Position numbers and translations under genes: made by a program. From Gammaproteobacteria bacterium (GTDB lineage Bacteria > Pseudomonadota > Gammaproteobacteria > Steroidobacterales > Steroidobacteraceae), in the NCBI GenBank assembly GCA_003162555.1, contig PMNQ01000168.1, forward strand, positions 1,809-12,759: a stretch of DNA of 10,951 nucleotides. Direction: 5' to 3'. The notes under the pieces are model-generated. The model was not told where the DNA came from and did no database searches. It was given only the letters and a program-made list of their open reading frames with translations. Shown here piece after piece: positions 8,136 through 10,951 of the stretch (positions are counted from its first letter, which is position 1; each line of letters starts with the position of its first letter).

Positions 8136-9310
8136 ATGAACCTCGCCCGCGCCGCGACGCGTGCGCCGACGCTGACTTCATGGTGCACGCGCAGGATCAG
8201 GCCGAGCCAGGCCAGCGCCACCAGCATGCTGCTGCGCCCGTAACTCATCAGCGGCAGCGTCAGGCCCTTGGTCGGCAGCACGCCCATGTTCACTCCGATG
8301 TTGACGAAGGCCTGCACCAGCAGCCACAGCGCGAAACCGGCAGCGAGATAGGAATGAAACTTCATGCCCGCGTCATGTGCGCGGCGCGACAGCGCGAACA
8401 CGCGCCAGGCAAGCGCCAGGAACAGCGCCAGCGTCAGCACCACGCCGGCGAGGCCCAGTTCCTCTGCCAGCACGGCGAACAGGAAATCGTTGTGCGCCTC
8501 GGGCAGGTAATACAGTTTCTGCACGCTCGCGCCCAGACCCACACCGAACCATTCGCCGCGGCCGATCGCGATCAGCGACTGCGTGAGCTGGTAGCTGGTG
8601 TTGTACGGATCGGCCCAGGGGTCGAGGAAGCCGGTGATGCGCCGCATGCGGTAGGTCGAGAACATCACCAGCAGCGACATCGCTCCGGCCGCCGCCAGCA
8701 CCGCGGCCAGCACCCAGCGCAGCTGCGCGCCAGCCAGAAACAGCAGACCGAAGCCTGTCACGAAAAGGACTGTCGCGGCGCCAAGGTCAGGTTCCAGTAG
8801 CAATAGCACACCGAGGACAAACAGCAACCCGAGCGGCCGCAGCAAACCGCCTACGCTGCTACGCAGCGCGGTTTCGAAGCGCACGCAGTAGTGCGCGATG
8901 TACACCAGCGCCAGCACACGCGCGGCCTCGGAGACCTGGAAGTTGACGCCGGGCAGGCGCAGCCAGCGCCGTCCGCCCTTCACCACATGGCCGAGGCCGG
9001 GGATCAGCACCAGCAGCAACAGCACGCCAGCGGCGATCAGCAGCGGCAGCGCGCAGCGCTCGATGACCGAGATCGGGATCACGAACACCAGCGCAGCGAG
9101 CGCCAGACCGCCGCCCACCAGCCACAGCTGGCGCTCGAGATAGGCAAACGGATCGCCGCTCTCGCGTGCCGCCGCGGTCACCGAAGCCGAGGTGACCATG
9201 ATCAGCCCGAGCAGCAGGATCGCCGCGATCAGCAGCAGCATCACCGGATCGAGCCGCAGCAACGGCGCGCGCTCCTGGACGCGATTCGCGGGCGTAGCGA
9301 CCGCGTTCAT
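8132..9310 (-). CDS. ftsW: FtsW, septal peptidoglycan glycosyltransferase (SEDS family)
   Basis: FtsW is a polytopic SEDS protein that polymerises lipid II at the septum together with FtsI (PBP3). The 392 residues hold about ten hydrophobic segments (near 22-42, 62-80, 86-106, 130-146, 158-175, 176-196, 198-217, 280-306, 318-342, 361-376). Family landmarks are VKGGRRWL (110-117), EPDLG (173-177), YQLTQSLIAIGRGEWFGVGLG (240-260) and YLPEAHNDF (268-276); Asp275 aligns with the catalytic Asp297 of E. coli. PTKGLTLPLMSYG (346-358) follows. Two deviations stand out. SYGGSS reads SYGRSS (Arg359), and the QPxE motif reads QVSE (125-128). The frame is intact, so this is not a pseudogene. It lies in 4-base overlaps with murD and murG. 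Confidence 0.97.
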   Translation of the reverse strand: MNAVATPANRVQERAPLLRLDPVMLLLIAAILLLGLIMVTSASVTAAARESGDPFAYLERQLWLVGGGLALAALVFVIPISVIERCALPLLIAAGVLLLLVLIPGLGHVVKGGRRWLRLPGVNFQVSEAARVLALVYIAHYCVRFETALRSSVGGLLRPLGLLFVLGVLLLLEPDLGAATVLFVTGFGLLFLAGAQLRWVLAAVLAAAGAMSLLVMFSTYRMRRITGFLDPWADPYNTSYQLTQSLIAIGRGEWFGVGLGASVQKLYYLPEAHNDFLFAVLAEELGLAGVVLTLALFLALAWRVFALSRRAHDAGMKFHSYLAAGFALWLLVQAFVNIGVNMGVLPTKGLTLPLMSYGRSSMLVALAWLGLILRVHHEVSVGARVAARARFI

Positions 9311-10647
9311 GGCGCGAGCCCCCGCACCGCAGCAGCGAATGCATCGCCGCGGTGTACATAGTCACGGAACATGTCGAGGCTGGCGCAGGCTGGCGACAGC
9401 AGCACCGTGTCACCGGGGTGCGCTGCCCGCGCGGCTGCGGCCACGGCCGCTTCGAGCGTGTCGCAATACTCGATCGCGCAATGGCACCCAAGCGCCGCGC
9501 CGATTGCGCGCGCGTCGCGTCCGATCAGCAGTACCAGCCGCACCTTGCCGCGCAGCGCCGAGGCCAGCGGCGTGAAATCCTGTCCCTTGCCCTCGCCGCC
9601 AGCGATCAGCAGCAGCGGGCCCTCGAGTCCGGCGACGGCCGCCAACGTGGCGCCGACGTTGGTGCCCTTGGAGTCGTCGATGTAGCGCACGCCACCGATG
9701 TCGGCAACCCATTCCGTGCGGTGCGAGAGACCCGGAAATTCGCGCAGCTCCTCCAGCATCGCCGCGCGCGGCAGATCCAGTGCTTCGCCGAGCGCCAGCG
9801 CCGCCAGCGCATTGGCGGCATTGTGCCGTCCAGCCAGGCGCAGCTCTGTCAGTGCCAGCAGCCGCTCAGTCCCGCGCGCCAGCCACTCCTGCCCGTTGTG
9901 GCGCAGCAGTGTGTAGTCGGCACCGGCGTGCGGATTCAGCGAGAAGCGCACCCGTCGCTGCGCCAGCTCGCCCATCGACGCGACCTGCGGGTCATCGGCA
10001 TTGAGCACCGCGGTGCCGCAGCGGCGGAAAATGCGCGCCTTGGCGGCGGCGTATTCGGCCAGCGAGGCATAGCGATCGAGATGATCGGCCGTGACATTCA
10101 GCACCGCCGCAGCGCTGAGCGTCAGCGATTCGGTGGTGTCGAGCTGGTAGCTCGACAACTCGAGCACGTACAACTCGGCGGTCGGATCCAGCAACTCGAG
10201 TGCCGGCTCGCCCAGATTCCCACCAACACGCGTGCGCCGGCCGGCGCGTTGCGCCATGCGGCCGATCAACGTCGTGACCGTGCTCTTGCCGTTGGTGCCC
10301 GTGATGCCCACCACCGGCGCGCGTACTGCACGCGCGAACAACTCGATGTCGCCGAGCACTGGCAGGCCGCGCTCGCGCGCCGCATCGAAGAACGCTCCGC
10401 GCGCGGCGATGCCTGGCGAGACCACGATTGCATTGGCGCCGCTCAGCAGTTGCGCATCGAGTCCGCCGGCGCGCACGGTGATTTCTGGCGCCAGCTCACG
10501 GAGCGCCGCGAGTCCCGGCGGCGCCTCACGCGTGTCGGTCACCGCCACCGGCGTGCCCTGCGCGCGCAGGTAACGCACCACGGACAGCCCGGTCTTGCCG
10601 AGTCCAACCACTACGGTGCGCGCGGCATTGTCGCGTGCAGCGTTCAT
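9307..10647 (-). CDS. murD: MurD, UDP-N-acetylmuramoyl-L-alanine--D-glutamate ligase
   Basis: MurD is the cytoplasmic Mur ligase that adds D-Glu to UDP-MurNAc-L-Ala using ATP. The 446-residue length is normal (E. coli 438). The N-terminal nucleotide-sugar domain begins [16 protein letters not shown]. The P-loop [10 protein letters not shown] is at 114-123, ELSSYQL at 163-169 and [10 protein letters not shown] at 184-193. Lys203 in AAAKARIF matches the carbamylated Lys198 of E. coli. The C-terminal domain has [11 protein letters not shown] (304-314), DDSKGTN (324-330), GGEGKGQDF (350-358) and [10 protein letters not shown] (418-427). The ATG at 10645-10647 overlaps the mraY stop as ATGA, and the end overlaps ftsW in the same way. 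The Shine-Dalgarno is weak, consistent with coupling. Confidence 0.98.
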   Translation of the reverse strand: MNAARDNAARTVVVGLGKTGLSVVRYLRAQGTPVAVTDTREAPPGLAALRELAPEITVRAGGLDAQLLSGANAIVVSPGIAARGAFFDAARERGLPVLGDIELFARAVRAPVVGITGTNGKSTVTTLIGRMAQRAGRRTRVGGNLGEPALELLDPTAELYVLELSSYQLDTTESLTLSAAAVLNVTADHLDRYASLAEYAAAKARIFRRCGTAVLNADDPQVASMGELAQRRVRFSLNPHAGADYTLLRHNGQEWLARGTERLLALTELRLAGRHNAANALAALALGEALDLPRAAMLEELREFPGLSHRTEWVADIGGVRYIDDSKGTNVGATLAAVAGLEGPLLLIAGGEGKGQDFTPLASALRGKVRLVLLIGRDARAIGAALGCHCAIEYCDTLEAAVAAAARAAHPGDTVLLSPACASLDMFRDYVHRGDAFAAAVRGLAP

Positions 10648-10951
10648 CGCAGCTTCAGTGTGGCGAGTCCGGCCAGCACCAGCAGGATGCTGATGATCCA
10701 GAATCGCACGATGATTTTCGGCTCGGCCCAGCCCTTGAGCTCGAAATGGTGGTGGATCGGCGCCATGCGGAATATGCGCCGGCCGGTGAGCTTGAAGGAC
10801 GCGACCTGCAATATTACTGATGCGGTCTCGAGCACGAAGATCCCGCCCATCAGCAGCGTGATGATCTCCTGCCGGACGATGAAGCCGACGCAGCCGAGCG
10901 CGGCGCCCAGCGCCAGCGCGCCGATGTCACCCATGAACACCTGCGCCGGGT
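10644..10951 (-). CDS. mraY: MraY, phospho-MurNAc-pentapeptide translocase (3' end only, cut by window edge)
   Basis: MraY is a polytopic inner-membrane enzyme that transfers phospho-MurNAc-pentapeptide to undecaprenyl phosphate, making lipid I. Only the last 101 complete codons are in the window; the reading frame runs in from the edge, so the GTG at 10938-10940 is an internal Val codon, not a start. The visible part opens [15 protein letters not shown], whose Asp matches catalytic Asp267 of E. coli. It continues through hydrophobic helices to [15 protein letters not shown], the active-site His motif, and a last membrane helix ending GLATLKLR. These are hallmark MraY sequences. The stop overlaps the murD start (ATGA). 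The upstream genes (probably murF, murE and others) are outside the window. Confidence 0.97.
   Translation of the reverse strand, partial: PAQVFMGDIGALALGAALGCVGFIVRQEIITLLMGGIFVLETASVILQVASFKLTGRRIFRMAPIHHHFELKGWAEPKIIVRFWIISILLVLAGLATLKLR

Noticed and set aside
1..10951. Hidden mobile element, defence system or other novel system
   Set aside because: Every base apart from two spacers of about 50 bases belongs to recognised dcw genes on one strand, with uniform GC-rich codon use and no sign of insertion or transfer.

Overview
The window is one uninterrupted stretch of a division and cell wall (dcw) cluster. Everything is read from the minus strand, so transcription runs from high to low coordinates. 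In transcription order the genes are: mraY (3' end only), murD, ftsW, murG, murC, murB, ddlB, ftsQ, ftsA, ftsZ and lpxC (5' part only). I see no RNA gene, insertion sequence, phage gene, CRISPR array or accessory system. No gap between genes exceeds about 55 bases.

The organism is most likely a GC-rich gammaproteobacterium. FtsZ ends in the gammaproteobacterial-type tail [12 protein letters not shown], lpxC follows ftsZ directly, LpxC resembles the Pseudomonas protein, and codon third positions are strongly G/C. A short (type II-like) MurB encoded between murC and ddl argues against an enteric or Pseudomonas relative. It suggests a deeper or different gammaproteobacterial order, for example a Xanthomonadales-, Nevskiales- or Steroidobacter-like lineage. 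That placement is inference from gene order and protein features only.

Layout. The right part (10951 to about 4733) holds the peptidoglycan precursor genes. MurC, MurB, MurD and Ddl act in the cytoplasm, and MraY and MurG build lipid I and lipid II at the membrane. The glycan polymerase FtsW is embedded among them. The middle (4733 to 1746) holds ddlB, ftsQ and ftsA. The left part holds ftsZ and the start of lpxC, the committed step of lipid A synthesis. Together the genes supply UDP-MurNAc-peptide, turn it into lipid II, polymerise it at the septum and assemble the Z-ring. LpxC ties in outer-membrane synthesis.

The strongest organisational signal is the packing. Each of the eight junctions from mraY to ftsA overlaps (five 4-base ATGA overlaps, then 1, 7 and 8 bases). 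The two junctions around ftsZ are different: a 47-base AT-rich spacer with a strong Shine-Dalgarno sequence before ftsZ, and a 54-base spacer with hairpin and palindrome potential but no clear Shine-Dalgarno before lpxC. All proteins look intact and keep their catalytic motifs. The main sequence oddity is in FtsW, where the usual SYGGSS motif reads SYGRSS. I found no convincing undescribed system here.
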